DNA of 64,000 nt from the NCBI GenBank assembly GCA_030407085.1, contig CM059586.1:19858001-19922000 (forward strand), given 5' to 3'. The notes beneath the pieces were generated by a model. The model ran no database searches. It saw only the letters and a program-made list of their open reading frames with translations, and was not told the origin of the DNA. Below, one piece after another: positions 12,630-26,062 of this stretch (its first letter is position 1; each line of letters starts with the position of its first letter). Made by a program: the position numbers and the translations under genes. Origin of the DNA: Trichopria drosophilae. Its lineage: Eukaryota; Arthropoda; Insecta; Hymenoptera; Diapriidae.

Positions 12630-15600
12630 GTGCTGTTCAATCATTTTTTTTCATAAGAAACACTTAATTGAAATTGTAACTAAAAGATGTTGTTTTAATG
12701 AGTTAATATTAATGAGTTAACTAAGAAATTTGAATCAATAAGAATAACACGTTAAAATTTAGAAAGAATAACATTTTTTCTATGACAATAGGCATAAAAG
12801 AAAGAATTATAACTATTAAAAACTACAGAGAGAGAAAGAAAATAGTTAATGAAATAATTTTATAATAGTAGAACACTTCAATACAAAAAGTAGTTAAAGT
12901 GACTATTTCCAGTTTTATTGATCCATTTACAATTTTCCGATACTTACGATTTCATTCGTACATAATTTCAAATACCAACTATAATCATTCATGTTGTTCT
13001 ACTATGTACATATGTTAAAATCCTTTTTACCATTTCTTCATGGTTCCATTCATATGTCGTATTATTTAAACAGAGCCTATTATTGAGTACTTGACTAAAC
13101 TAGCAATTGCTAATAGTATAGATTTTAATTTCATTAAATATTCGTATAGTAGTTGCATGTAATTTAAAAAATTTCGAATTTAAACGTTCAAATTTTGATT
13201 TTCACTAGTAACATTTGTTAATGTCTTACATTAAGCGATTATATACAATTATGCACCGACAGTCTCTAAGTGTCGTTAGCTTTACAGGAAATGAAACGAC
13301 TGCGATAGAAAATTTACTTTTGTCGTCTGTCGCGAGATATGAGGTTCGTTGATTTCCTAAAATAGTGAACGCGTAAATAACTCCTAAGACAAAAAAAACT
13401 GAAAGTCCCATTCATGAATTTTCTCACGGTGCAAATGCATCGCTCCCTTAAACAATCGCTTGTTACACAACGAATGATCGCCTTGTATTATTCCATATAC
13501 GAGGAAAATTTCACAAGGCCTGATTTATGGAGTCGCTGGCTTATCTTTGCGGGAGCAATCGTTACGGATGTTTCGTATAACCAGACAAAGTCCGAATGAG
13601 AAAAATGTTTAAATAATTCGTGCGAATTTTAAACATTTCTTAGCGTCGAAAGTTTTCTTTTCATTTCTTTTTAAATTTTATATTTGTTTTTATTGTATTT
13701 TTTTGAAATAATGAAATAATGCTAAAAATTTTCATTTTTGCTATTGTGATTTTGGGATCGTGGTGAGCGTCCTCAAAAAACTTATGAAATCCCGAGTGGC
13801 GGTCAAATTATAAATTTCTTGTATTAAAGTTTTTCTACGGATGACCAAATATCATATAAGGGGAATTTTTTAAGCTGATAATCACGATTTTGACTTTAAA
13901 ATGGAAAAATATTAGATTTTGACCAAGGCGTTCCAATAAATTTTGTTCCAAAATCTTAAATTGTTTATACAAAGTTTTAAACATGTTTAATGGAAATTTT
14001 AAAAAGTCGTGTTACTCACTCCAAAATATAATCCTTTTTTTCAGATCCTTATCAAATAACAACGATGAAACATAATCTAACTGTTATGTCTATACAGTCA
14101 GTAAAAAAAATCGAAGTCAAAATAGTCAAATTTGCCTGATTAAAAAAGTAATATTTTTAATGCAATTTTAATTACATTGAAGTTGACTCAGAAACTGAAA
14201 ACATCACCAAGAATATAAGGTGATTTAAATTTTGTTTAACAATGTATCTTTTCATTTTAAAAGTTTTCTCAATTAAATATTTTAAAATTACTCATAAAAA
14301 AATTATGTTTAAAACATGTTATGACCATCTGGACAAAAATAGACTACCGGAGGTCAAATACTCGAATGTTCACCATATTTCGGACAGATTTTCCTGTTTC
14401 TTTTCGGAAAATGTTTTTACTGCCACACATTTCTGCCTGAATAGATACAATGTGGACGACATGAATATCAACAGCTTTGTTGAAAAATAAATAATTCAAT
14501 TTAATGAATAAATTTTTATGCAGAAGATGATGAAGATGATGTTACTTCAGAACTCCACTGATCACGAAAATCAATATCGAATAATAATTACAGAAAATAT
14601 TAACAATCAACAAATTAAACAATAATCTATCGCATTCGCCGAATTACTTTAATTTATTGTTGATGTAAACTGCATTTATAATACAGATGTTATAATGCAC
14701 ATATAAGAATTAAGTTTTAAATAATGCTATGGTCGCTGTAAAAAAACATGTAACTAACATTTTTGAAAACTCGAGAAAAACGCATTTAAAATTTTACGTC
14801 TTATTACATCTTATCTAAGGCAATATAAATTTTTATTTTTCATATAATTTTAAAATGATTAAAACCATGTTCTGATCTAACAGATTAATTGAAAATCAAA
14901 ATCCAAACCGTTTTCGGTTTCTCAGTTTTTCCAAAAAAACTATATTCACCTGTATTTTCGTAGTAACCACACAATTTATACAATTCTTTCCGAATTTTCA
15001 TACACCGCGTTTTAATATCTGACATCATATTTTTAATTATACCCACTGGTAAACTGCCTGTATGAGAAAGCTTTTTTGACTTTTTGACGAAGGAAAGAAA
15101 TATTTATTCGATACGTCCCGGCTGTATCTTTCAAAACAAGAACAATTGTCAGTACACATAATTCTTCACAGACATATCGAAGATAATATTCAAATGAATA
15201 AATTATAGTAAACAATAATTAATTTAATGTATTTTCGAACCCACGGCAGATCGTTTACACTAACTTTTTATTGTTTCTAAGCATGACACACTCTTTTACT
15301 AAAGTAGAATTTTTCTTAATTTATACTTCTGATTCAAAGAAAGTGAATTGTTACCTTTAAAAGGGTATTTTTTAAATAACAGAGTCGGTAAATATAATAT
15401 CTTCTTTACAAAACCTGCGCTCAATTTATAGACTTTTTTCTGCAACAGAGTAACATGCCCAATCAGCATTTTTTACAAATGTCACCAAATGATGATACTA
15501 GTTACACAAGTTGATGTAAACGTTATCGCTTGATATAAAAATGCTTATTTTTATTTGTTACTACAATCCTCTAGAACAATCCATGATCTTTAACTGTCAG

Positions 15601-18600
15601 TGTCCTTGATTAAATCCGAATAATTAGATATTGAAAGCTTAGATCAATTTTTTACAATTTACAGTATGTTACATATATTTAAGTATGTAGAATCTATTAG
15701 ATTGATAACAATTTTTTAATAGTAAATTAATTTGATAGAGTATTCGGTAACATTGCTAAAATGATAATAATATTACTACAAGGTTTCATAAAAAAGAATC
15801 TTGAAAGGATTTGGAGGATTTGGAGGATAAACACTTAAAAAGAGGGTATTCTACAGATAAATCAATTGATTGATACAAAGAAAGTAACAATAGGAAAAAT
15901 ATCTGTTATTCTTGCATAATTTATTTGCAAATTTAACAGAATTAACCGTCAATTTAAGAGATAATTTTGCTTTTTGTACATACAAAATCAACACATTTCT
16001 GTCTTTTAAGTGTAACTGCTAAGATGAAAGTCCCAATTATGAAACACTGTCCCAATCTTTGAAACACGAAAATAAATACTAGTATTACACCTGAATTAAA
16101 GCATATATTATCTGCATTAAAATTGAAGGCAAGATGTCATTGTTTAATTTTAATTTAATTATTATATCAAAAATCATAACTATAGAATATGCGGCAAAAA
16201 TATTCAATGTTTAACGTTTTTAATTCATGTTTAGTGTTAATATACAATTAGTTAATATAGGTAGCACAAACCGAGGCATAAAATTAACCTAACTAAATTT
16301 TATACTATAAATGGAGTAATTGTAGAGTAATTCCGTCGCACCCTGAACAAATTTGTAGTTTTCCGTAATTAATTAAAAAGCTATTCTATCAATTGAATTT
16401 TCAGTGGACCAAAGCTCAGGTGGTTCGTATTTCACCTTCATAAACTGTAGGTTCAGTGGAAACTAATATTTCGATGTTATATAAAGTATCAATGGTCAAA
16501 ATATTCATATTTAATCCAACATTGAAAACATGGATACGAACCATGATTTGGTCAAACTTTTTAATTTCGTGTCTGAATTTGCTACAGAAATCGCGTCGAA
16601 TTTCTGCCGATGGTAAGAGTAAATAAAAATAGTACTGAAAATATTTGAAGCGATGAATGAATGCAAGGATGTACCAGTAATCTTGAACGTTGATCTTTAA
16701 TTTGTGATTCATTCTGTTGAATGGCTTCAATGAAAAAAACACCAATTCATGAATCATGTGTGAAAATCACTGAAAATTATCACACGTGTAATTGACTCGT
16801 CAATGTTGTACACAAATCATGCAAGAATTAAAAATATCAAGGCAAACATTTTATAACAAATATTTTCAGTAAAACCAATCGTCGTGTTTTTTTTTAATTT
16901 TGTATTTTATTTAATATATAATATCAATTTTGTTGAATAAGTTTCGTTTTTCTATGTCGTTAACAATAGTTGTTTTTTTGTCTCTAACCGACTTAGTTAT
17001 TTATATTGTTCTGCAAATTCATTTAAACTGAAACTTTTTCGAAGATTTTTGCGATGGAAGTGGTGAAAGAAACAACAAAAAATAAACGCCTGTGTGGTAG
17101 TTCGTCTATGGATGATTGTATTTGTATAATTGTACACAATATTTCTAAAATGACCGTACTTAATCGTGATCATTATGGCCTAAAATTTAGACACATACAT
17201 TAAAAAAAAATTATACATTATAATGTAAATACATACAAAGAAAAGCATTTTTTGCATAATCATTAATGAATTTTGGAAAAAATCATGCATGGCAATGTCA
17301 AAAACTTTTTTCCCCAGGGTCTTGGACAACATGTGACATAATAGAGTTTGCAATTATATAATATTGTACTAAATTTTACAAAATAAGTTAATGGTGTTTT
17401 ACAATAACCACATAACAAAATATCTTATAGGATTGGCTGAATGTCAAAGAAAAATGATATGGAATTGAAAATTCTGCTGGTCTTCCAAATTATGCTTTCA
17501 TGATGGAAAGTATTTGTTTGGACAAGTGAAACCTATTTTCTTTAAGTTTTCGGAGAAGAGGATCAGGAATGATAATTCTTAAATTTGGGTCTGTTACAAG
17601 GTCATTTAAAAATTTTCACAGGCCTTCATAAAACTATGAAAGCAATCATCACGTGCTGAGTAATCTGGAACACTGATATTCACAAAGAAAACTTACTGAA
17701 CAAAATTGTTCCATACTGAATATTCTTGAGTAATAAACAAGATGTTTAGAGGTAAAAATGAGAGTTTTAATGCCAAAAAATGTTTCAATAATTAATTATC
17801 TGTTAATTAATCTATTTATATTGTTGAAATGTGATTTAATTCGACATATTTAAAGTATTGTTGTATTTTAAATTTCACATCGTGCAAGAATTAATTTCAG
17901 TTCTCCGATTTGTTTTCTCAATTTCTTAACTTAAAATTAATCCTTTGGTTTAAAATATCATTTTAACACATAAGTTGGTATGTTAGTACTATTTTTTCAA
18001 AATATTTATTCCAACATATGTATTCTTTAGATTGAATTACCGGGCTGTCTATTTTAAAATCACTATTCAAATGTTTTCGAACAAATAAAATTAGCTAACA
18101 ATGACTTTGACGATGGCTGTTATGTCAAATCTTAAGGTTAGATGGCCTAAATCAACTAAAAACTAGAACCAATTTTGTAGAGGTTTTACAGATATTATGG
18201 ACCAAATTAAAAATTTGCAGATGGGTCTCCGATATTTCTGTTAATTTGAGATATTGATGAAAATGCGTAGTCTAAATTCATTTCGCTAGTTGCATTAATT
18301 TATTTTCCAACAAAATTCCAAAGAAAACAAAATTATATTTTTGAAAAAATTGAGTTCTTTTGATTTTTCAAAAAGTGACCGCCGTCGTTTTGTAAATTTA
18401 CCTAAATTTTAAACGGGATTTGAAAGTAACTTGAAAATACTACTTAGGATAAGAAAAAAAAATAAAACAATATTTATTTTTTATGAAATGGTAACCTTTT
18501 GAAAATTATTTGTATTTTTCTGTGAAAACGGTATTTGGACCTCATGGATTAATTTTCAACAATTTCTCAAATTTATAGAAAAGTCGGAGATCTCACTTGT

Positions 18601-20020
18601 AAATTTTTCAAAATTTACAATTAGTGTTGATCTCAATATTGATTGAAATTTATTATTGAAAAGAAAAAACAAGAATTTTGTCACAAGTAGTTTTATATAC
18701 GGTTACCAATTTGTCTAAAATCAGTTGTTGGACTATCTTTGACCGATTTTTAAGAAAGTTTTTTATTTTTCAGAATGGGTATTAAAAACTTGAATTACGA
18801 TTTCATATTAGCAATCGATTAAAAAAATACATAAACTTCTTGAAGAAACGTAGGAAATTCAGATTTTTTTTTGAAAGTATAAAACCAAATCCTTTGTTGT
18901 TTTCGACATCAGCTCGAATCATGATAATTCATATACAAATACATTTACTCACTATTTCTAGGGTTAAATTTTACTCTATTTCAAAATCGTTTAACAATAA
19001 TTGGATAAAATACACCGCAGAAAAGTTATATGCGATTTTTTGTCGAGTCTTTAAGGTCCAAATGTACATAAATTTACTTTGAAGTTTAACAGTACTTTTT
19101 ACTAGTAAAACGCATTGAAAAAAAATGGTTGCATTGATGTTTGTTATTATCCAACCGCTGCTTTTTCAAATGGTGCATTAAAAAATACCGCAAATTTAAA
19201 AATAAAAAGATTACGAGCATTTATTTAACAAAAATCAAAACTTTTGTAGGATGTTTTTCACCTATCATTATTTTTTTATTATTTCCCACATTAGGATACC
19301 TCAGATATTTAAATTGCGAGTAAACAATTTTTGGGCTAGAAGATAGAACTAGTGCAAAGAATTAAATTTCAAATTGGCAACTCAAAAATGGCTACTAAAT
19401 TCGAATTATTTTCAGAGTCGCCTGTATTCTGTCGACTGACCCGAATGAAATCACTTAAAATTTGGTACCCGTCGGTTTTTGGGGTCGATGTCCAAATCTA
19501 ATGTCAGTTTTAAAAATTAAATATTTCGGATGCACAATCCGGAACCAGCGACAATAAAATCCACCAAGTACCAAAAATGAAGAGATTCCGTTTGATTTTA
19601 GTAAATACTTTTGCGATGTTGCATCCACCATTTCGAATTCATGTTAAACTCTATATTTTAACACCTTATTATTGACGATTAATATTGACGATTACGAATC
19701 TGAACTCAAATATTGAAAGTATGAAGGCCGACCAAAATGCAAAAATGTACTGCATCCAGAAGAAATAAATATTTTTAACAAAGTGGCACAATTTAGAACT
19801 CGAATTAAGACTTCAAAGAGGTTCAATTTAATACGTAATAGTTTTAAAAATATTTTTACAGTATAATGCGTGATTAAGTCAGTGTCTATTTGCATTTTGT
19901 ATTTTTTCATTTACAAAAGTATGGATTTTATACTTACTTGTACTCACTTTTGTATGTTGCATTGGCATAATTATCTTATATAGAAGTTGCCATATACAAG
20001 TTGTTATTAGCATAAATTTA
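12630..20020. other. Long intergenic stretch, no supported gene
   Basis: More than 7 kb of A+T-rich DNA. A less A+T-rich patch lies at 13240-13600, with short divergent open frames. A 113-codon minus-strand frame lies at 16416-16757. Neither shows a family motif or a supported gene structure. A GATGATGAAGATGATG microsatellite lies near 14524. Confidence 0.4.
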
Positions 20021-20023
20021 ATA

Positions 20024-20205
20024 CACAGTAAAAAGCAGTACTTAAATTAGACTAGAAATAAATAAAAAAGTACAAGACATGCGACTGAAGTCTGGAATTA
20101 AGTAAAAAAATTGTCAGAAAGTAATTTAAATATAACTACTTGGACAAGGATAGACTTAGGACTGACTTTAAGATGTATTCTTTTTAAATATTTGTTTTTA
20201 CAGTG
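20024..20205. mobile_element. MITE of 182 bp with TA target site, CACWGTAAAAA family
   Basis: TA at 20022-20023 and 20206-20207 flank the element. The left end CACAGTAAAAAGCAGTACTT is mirrored by the right end AAATATTTGTTTTTACAGTG. Interior words ATGYGACTGAARTCTG and GACTTTAAGATGTA recur in the copy at 49561-49718. TA duplication with short TIRs fits a non-autonomous Tc1/mariner-type element. There is no coding capacity. Confidence 0.7.
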
Positions 20206-20439
20206 TACGAAATAAGTTTAAAAGTTTTGGACACCATATCACTTCCTTGTCCCATTTTATTTCCAAAATATCGATATAAATAAAATAGTATTTATAATTA
20301 TTTAATTACAGGGACAATTCATGAACAAAATTCATGACATAAAATTAATTCGTTAAAAAACGCCAAATTTCTCCTCTAATACACTAAAACATATGTATTT
20401 CAACAAAATGTTTTATATTTTAAAAATTAATTTTTGAAA

Positions 20440-20735
20440 GTTTGAACAAACTGACGACGCCCACAACGTTGTAACAGGGTACAACATGACCAAGTCAGGA
20501 TGAGATTGTAGTCGAGTATAAGTCGAGAGAACGCCTCCAACTTAGACTGGTATTCTTTTTCAAAGAGATCTCTGTAGAAACTTGATTTTCCATCTACAGG
20601 CAAAGGGAACGGTGCTGGTCAGCATGTACGGTATATATGCCTCATAATGACAGCAACCGAACCTCCTCTGTGGGAACCGACGTTGGATTTCTTCAGATTT
20701 TCAACCAGAAAGGTCCTAAGAATATCTGTTGAAAA
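20440..20735. other. Less A+T-rich island of unknown nature
   Basis: This segment stands out by base composition and CpG content. On the plus strand TTTTCCATCTACAG ending at 20600 resembles a 3' splice site, and one frame stays open from there to about 20780. The translation resembles no family I know and no matching donor is evident. It could be an exon of an unknown transcript, a transposon remnant, or nothing. Confidence 0.25.
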
Positions 20736-21321
20736 TATTAACCATTATTATCATTCTGTTAATTTTGTTTGTGTTTAATTATGACTTTTACATTTTTTAA
20801 TTAAAGATTAAAGACACCAGCGCTTTTCTTTTTTGTCTGTTCCAAGTGTTATACAAACAAGTTTTATAGAAAAATTAAAATGATCATCTGAGCTTTTTTG
20901 AAAATGTGCATTTTAGTACAAAATAGAACTTTAATTTAAGTTGTTTAGTATTCTAATCAAAAATTGATGAATGATTTATACTTAAGGAATTATAATAGAA
21001 TGAATAAAACATTAACGTTAAATAGTAAAGATAAATTTAACGTTTAATAAATACATTTATTCGTGTGGAACATCAGTTCTGTTGGCTACTGTATTTTTTA
21101 AGCAGCTAGAGGGTTGTCCATAAATAAACCACGTAACAATTTTTCACGTCATTATTGACCATTACCCCTATCCCTGAAACATTTGAAATGACTGTAAAAT
21201 TAAAAATATTTCAGTAAAGCAGTTGTGACATTGCGTATTTATGGTGACCGGATTTTATTTCCAAGGAAATAATTTCCTCGTCAGAATTTCCCCGGACAAA
21301 ATTCCCCTGTGCAGTCACATT

Positions 21322-21453
21322 TTTTTAGGCATTAAGGGGTAGCTGAAGTTCCCAATGGTTAGGTTAGGTTAGTTTCAGGGCACGCATATGGTTTTAGGCA
21401 TTATTAAGGGTAGGCAGAGTTCTCACAGGTTAGGTTAGGTTAGTTTCGTGAGG
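21322..21453 (+). repeat. Tandem duplication carrying TTAGG telomere-type words
   Basis: Two units of about 65 bp. Each has TTTTAGGCATT, then AAGGGGTAG or AAGGGTAGG, then GGTTAGGTTAGGTTAGTTTC. Each unit thus has an internal run of two to three TTAGG words. TTAGG is the ancestral insect telomere repeat; interstitial copies are common and do not imply a chromosome end. Confidence 0.75.
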
Positions 21454-21509
21454 TTGCCATCTCTCTCTTCCCCCATTTTACTTTACGAATTTTGATTTAA
21501 AATGAATTT

Positions 21510-21580
21510 CGCGACAAAAACCAGGGTCAAATAGTCTGACGTCAAATCATCCGGCACCAAAACGTCCGATACTCAAATCG
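21510..21580 (+). repeat. Short degenerate minisatellite, 16-17 bp period
   Basis: Successive words GTCAAATAGTCTGAC, GTCAAATCATCCGGCAC, CAAAACGTCCGATACTC and AAATCG form a degenerate tandem with a period of about 16-17 bp. Confidence 0.5.
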
Positions 21581-21649
21581 CTGTATTGATAAACAAGTTT
21601 CGAGGAATCCTCTTGCGCTTTTGATTCTTGGTTCACAATTTCCCATCGT

Positions 21650-22890
21650 ATTTTAATTAGTGATGTAGAGACAGATTTTATAGAAGTTTTCCGCGTACAA
21701 GACATCCCTTGGACTTGAACAACTACAGAAATGCCAGGGATATTGCTCATCCAGCAATTGAGTCTGCTCGTCTTGGTTACTATTACCATAGACTAAGAGA
21801 TTTGTCCGATTCATCTGAGGTGTGGAAAGTGTTCCGACATTTGGACATATGCCACGCCTGACCGATTTACTGTGGAACAGCTTAAAGAATATTCTACGAA
21901 AGTCTCTTTCGACCCACATACACCCTCTGTCTCTGGCTACTTGTCAACACTTCTAAATAACGGATCAAATCAGGAATTAAATTAAAAAATATTTCAATTT
22001 CGTTTCATTATGTTGTTCAGGTGGCCTTACCAGCGATTCGCAAATATTTACGTGACATCTTTCATTTCTCTATAGACCAGTCCTACTTCCCTTCAATCGA
22101 GACAAAATCACTGATTAAATCCTTAAATAAGGTTACAGTGCCTGTAAGTCTTTGTTACTCTAGACCTCCCTCCTATGCTTTCTCTCTAAAGTATTGAAGA
22201 AACTGGTTTTTAGTCAACTCTCTGATAATTGAATGGGCGTATGGACGAGTATTAGTCTGGGTTTCATACTGGTTACAGTACCCAAATTACTCTTCTTAAA
22301 TTAACGGATGCCATTAGAAGAGGCATTGATGGAAGAAGTGTAACCGGTCTTCTGTTGTTTGGTTTCAGTAAAGCTTTTGACAAAGTTTGTCATGTTACTC
22401 TATTTCACAAACTTGCAACACTTGGACTCACAAATAACACCTTGTACTGGCTGGGTTTTTATCTCTCGGGTAGAACCCATACAGTCTTGGGAAAGAACGG
22501 AACCAAATCGAATATAACTTTTAATCTCCATAGAGAAATCTGTCATACAACATTTGTTGATTAAATACAAATATACGCGTAATGTCACATCCGAGATGTA
22601 AATATCACAAAACGTAAGTTGCGCGTTGCTACTCAATATAACTACTATAAGTCGAGCCTCACGTAACAATCTATCTCTGAATATCTCAAAAACTAAAGCT
22701 ATTGCTTTTAGCTCAAGTGCCTACTTACGAGAACTATTCGATGAAACCAACTACATTGATATTAATAACTCCAGGGTATTTTTTAAATCCTCCGTACGCA
22801 GCCTGGGTGGTATACTTTACTCAAAATGTACGGAAATAAATATTTATCAAATCAAATCAAATCAAACCAAATCAAATCCGTTACCAACAC
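21650..22890 (+). mobile_element. Dead non-LTR (LINE) retrotransposon, RT region
   Basis: The region between endonuclease and reverse transcriptase shows as ARLGYYYHRLRDL and EVWKVFRHL (about 21760-21845), the usual spacer of Jockey/CR1-like elements. The RT core is clear at 22355-22564: FSKAFDKVCHVTLFHKL, then LSGRTHTV. The catalytic aspartate of motif A is replaced by glycine (GFSKAFD). The catalytic FADD-like motif reads as FVD followed by a stop at about 22562. The C-terminal RT part shows as LSLNISKTKAIAFSSS near 22670-22725. Several frameshifts and stops break the frame. The 3' end has a tail of ATCAA words at about 22845-22878. This is a relic of an autonomous element. The subfamily (Jockey or CR1-like) is a guess from motif style. 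Confidence 0.88.
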
Positions 22891-22924
22891 CGAACGTTAA
22901 AGTAACAGTTCCCTTGTAGAAAAT

Positions 22925-23012
22925 CAATCCAGTTTTTGGCCAGTTTCTATCCAGTTTACATTTTTCCATGTTTAAGGTATAGGGAAACTGGGTGTAACAA
23001 AAAACTGGACTG
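22925..23012. repeat. Inverted minisatellite, word TCCAGTTT
   Basis: AATCCAGTTTTTGGCCAG and ATCCAGTTT on the left face GAAACTGGGTG and AAAAAACTGGACTG on the right. It lies directly after the retrotransposon tail. The minus-strand frame at 22862-23152 is read through it and is not supported as a gene. Confidence 0.5.
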
Positions 23013-23489
23013 ATTTCTACCAGGGATTCTGTGTATTGTCTCAACCCTTCTACATAATCAATCAATGCCTTGATTTTGTGAATTTCGTCAAGTGCTTTAA
23101 AAGTTCTGGATGAGTTGTAAATAATTGTTTTGGATTTCACTCGGGTGGTCATTATACTGAATTTATAAAGGCATTTTAAGAAAGATATATCGATGCGAAA
23201 TTACTTCACACCAAATATACATGCAGTCTTTTGTCATGTATCCTATTACTGAAACAAATCATAAAGAGGACTCGGACATTTTAGTGAGCAGATCCTGTCT
23301 TTTCGTTTCTAAAGTAAAACATGAATTTTACTCTGTATATAAGTAAATATGGAGGTTTTTATAACGAAAACCCCCTCAATATAATTTTGTTTTGAAGTTT
23401 GTTAATTTATATCTTTTAAAAAATATAATCATTCAAATAATAGAACACAAAAATTCTACACCTTTGAAAAATGTATGTTGACATTCAAC

Positions 23490-25465
23490 GTATTAACATG
23501 GCGGACCGTAAATCGCGTCAATCCATTGCAAAATGCTTAAAAGTATCAAATATTTTGCACGATATGCAATTGTCACCAAAATCGTCAGAATTTGATACTT
23601 AACGATTTTTGGGATCGTTGATTAGGAATGTCGAGTTGAATTTTGGAAATTCAAAATGGTTGATCAAATATGGCGGCAGTAACATATGGAAATTCATTAA
23701 ATTTGAATGAATCTAATTATTTGTTGCTTTTTAGGGTCGCTGATGACTAATTTAAAATTAGATTTTCAAAATTTAACATGGCGGATTAAATATGGCGGGC
23801 GTAATTGATTTCTTTGGTATTTATTGAATATTTGTTTTAATAGTAACGTTATTTACGCAACATGGTGCACACATTCAGAACAAGAAAACACAAATAAAAA
23901 ACACAATAGTCTAAATCATTTCAAACTTTCTTCTTCAGCTCACTTATTACGTAACTCTTTATGATTTTTCGAGTTCTAATGTCTGAAATTGTATACGATT
24001 GTATTTATGATAAAAAAATCTGAGATAATCTTAGAGAGTGAAATGTTTACTTGATTTTGGGTTATTTAACCGAAAATTATCATCTAATATAATGCCAATA
24101 AATGGTGTTTGAAGGTTACATGCGCCGGACACCCTTTATAATATAATAAAAATTGTTGTCAAGGTTTTTCAAGTTTTTTATAACCTTCGATCCCGGCATG
24201 ATCAAACGACTTCACCTCGTATTAACAAACGTTATGCGTAACCTTGTATGTAATTTTAGCACAATCACAAACGAAAGGGTCCGCTGATTCGTACATTTGC
24301 GGCACTTATCAGCAATGGAAAGCATTCGTCGCATACGTCTATGATTATAATTACAGTTCACACCACATATCTCATTTGGTTTGAGTTTTCATTACCGGTG
24401 ATACGACACGGAAACAAATTACATATTTTTGAAAGAAATTATTATTTCACGTGTCATTTTTACGTTTTGGTTTGTTTCCCATTGATAAAAGCAGTATCAA
24501 ATTCCTTCCACTTGTCACTAAAGATGCGCTGTTGTAAATTTCTTTTATTTTGAATTAATGTTTACTTTAGACCGGGATATTCAAATGCGATGTAACCCAG
24601 ACACAAAATTCATAAGCATTCTGCATTAAAAAGTAGAAAAGCAATCATCTTAACCCATTAATACTCTGAAATTTGGAATTTGTATCTGACATTCGAGCCT
24701 CAGAACTGAATAGAAAAATGAAAAAGATCATAATTGAACCAACTGATCTTAATGTTTTCGGGTATGCTCATACGATTCCCGATGTTAAAATTGCATTTCT
24801 ACACCTGAGGAAAGTAATATGGCGGATTTAATTTTAAAAAGTACCGAAAAATTTGAAACATTTCTTTTTAAGAAATTCTTTCCAAGCCCATAATGGAAGT
24901 CGATTCCTTCCAAATTATCAACAAAAGTGAAAAAATATTTTTTTTATAGCTTCATATAGTTTACGTATTTAAAAATGGTGGAAAAGTCTCAAAATTTCGA
25001 AAAGTATGTGTTTTTCGGAGTTATTCTGATATACATATCAACGTTAAACGAATTTTTTCCCATCGAAGTATAACATTTTGTTTGATTAAATATCTCCAGT
25101 CATATTTCAGTGCATTTGACGGTCTCAATAATGGTTCCATATGGCGACAAGGGAACTGTAAAAATATCGAGTTTTCTCACGATTATTATCAATAAAAGTA
25201 TAAAAATATTTATTTTATCCCGTTTTTCCTACTATATTGATTCAAAATTCAGGTAAGAATTTTCAAAATACAAAATGGAGGACATATCTTTTAAAAGTGT
25301 ATGAATGTTCAAGAAATTTATTACTCGGAGGTTTTTGGGGTCACTGAATACAAATCTAATATCAGATTTGCCAAATTCATAATGGCGGATCCAATATGGC
25401 AAACAATTTGTCTAATAAGGAGTCTGATTTGTTATTCGACGGTTTTTTGGATCACTGAATACGAT
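23490..25465 (+). repeat. ATGGCGGATCC-type repeat cluster
   Basis: Decayed units run mostly in the same direction: ACATGGCGGACC near 23500, TTCAAAATGGTTGATC with AATATGGCGGC near 23648-23672, AACATGGCGGATTAAATATG near 23775, AATATGGCGGATT near 24814, CATATGGCGACA near 25139, and CATAATGGCGGATCCAATAT near 25378. The preceding TTTTTGGGGTCACTG or GGGTCGCTGAT stretch is kept in several units. The 68-codon frame at 25301-25507 is this repeat in its usual frame (IMADPIWQT). Confidence 0.7.
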
Positions 25466-25469
25466 TTTG

Positions 25470-26060
25470 TTATCAGCTCAAAGACGGTTAAAAGATTATG
25501 CATGTAAAGATATTATTGTAGATTTCTCCAAGGATGGTAGATTTGTAGCCATCAAAACAAAGCCCTGGAATTAACTACAATGAGCCTTTTGTTAAGATTG
25601 ACTACTAATTTATTTGAAAGAAAATCTATTGTTTTTACTACTAAGATGTTAGTCTATTACCAGGTTGTATGAAAACTTCTATGATATGCGCACACACTGA
25701 AGAAATTTTAGTCTTCGTTTTAGACAAATGAGGCACAGTAGATAATGTATTTCTCAAACTTGACATAAATTTAAAAAATGTAGTCACACCAGTTTGACTT
25801 ATTGCACGTACCTGTGACAACCAGATGACAAACCAAACCTAACCTAATTTGTTGTAGATAAACGAGAAACGATGAAATCGTATTTACAAAATCGAATACT
25901 GAACATTAAAACTAATTTGTCTTGAGAAACAATAAAAATACGAATAAATGAACGTTAGAAATCTCAAGATTATATATTTTGCTGGATCATAAATAAAAAT
26001 AAGTAACCGTAAAACAATCTCCTGTCATAATGAACGTCAACATTAAGGTACGATTTATTG
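25470..26060. other. Intergenic, no supported gene
   Basis: A+T-rich; one CCTAACCTAA word (the telomere-type word on the minus strand) occurs near 25837. Nothing else is recognisable. Confidence 0.4.
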
Positions 26061-26062
26061 AG

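Noticed and set aside
13226..13599. Two short divergent frames in a less A+T-rich patch
   Set aside because: One starts with a signal-like segment, but each is about 61 codons, with no motif or splice support.
16416..16757. 113-codon minus-strand frame with fairly balanced composition
   Set aside because: An acceptor-like TTTTCAG lies upstream, but I recognise no family and see no partner exon. It may deserve a profile search but is not called.
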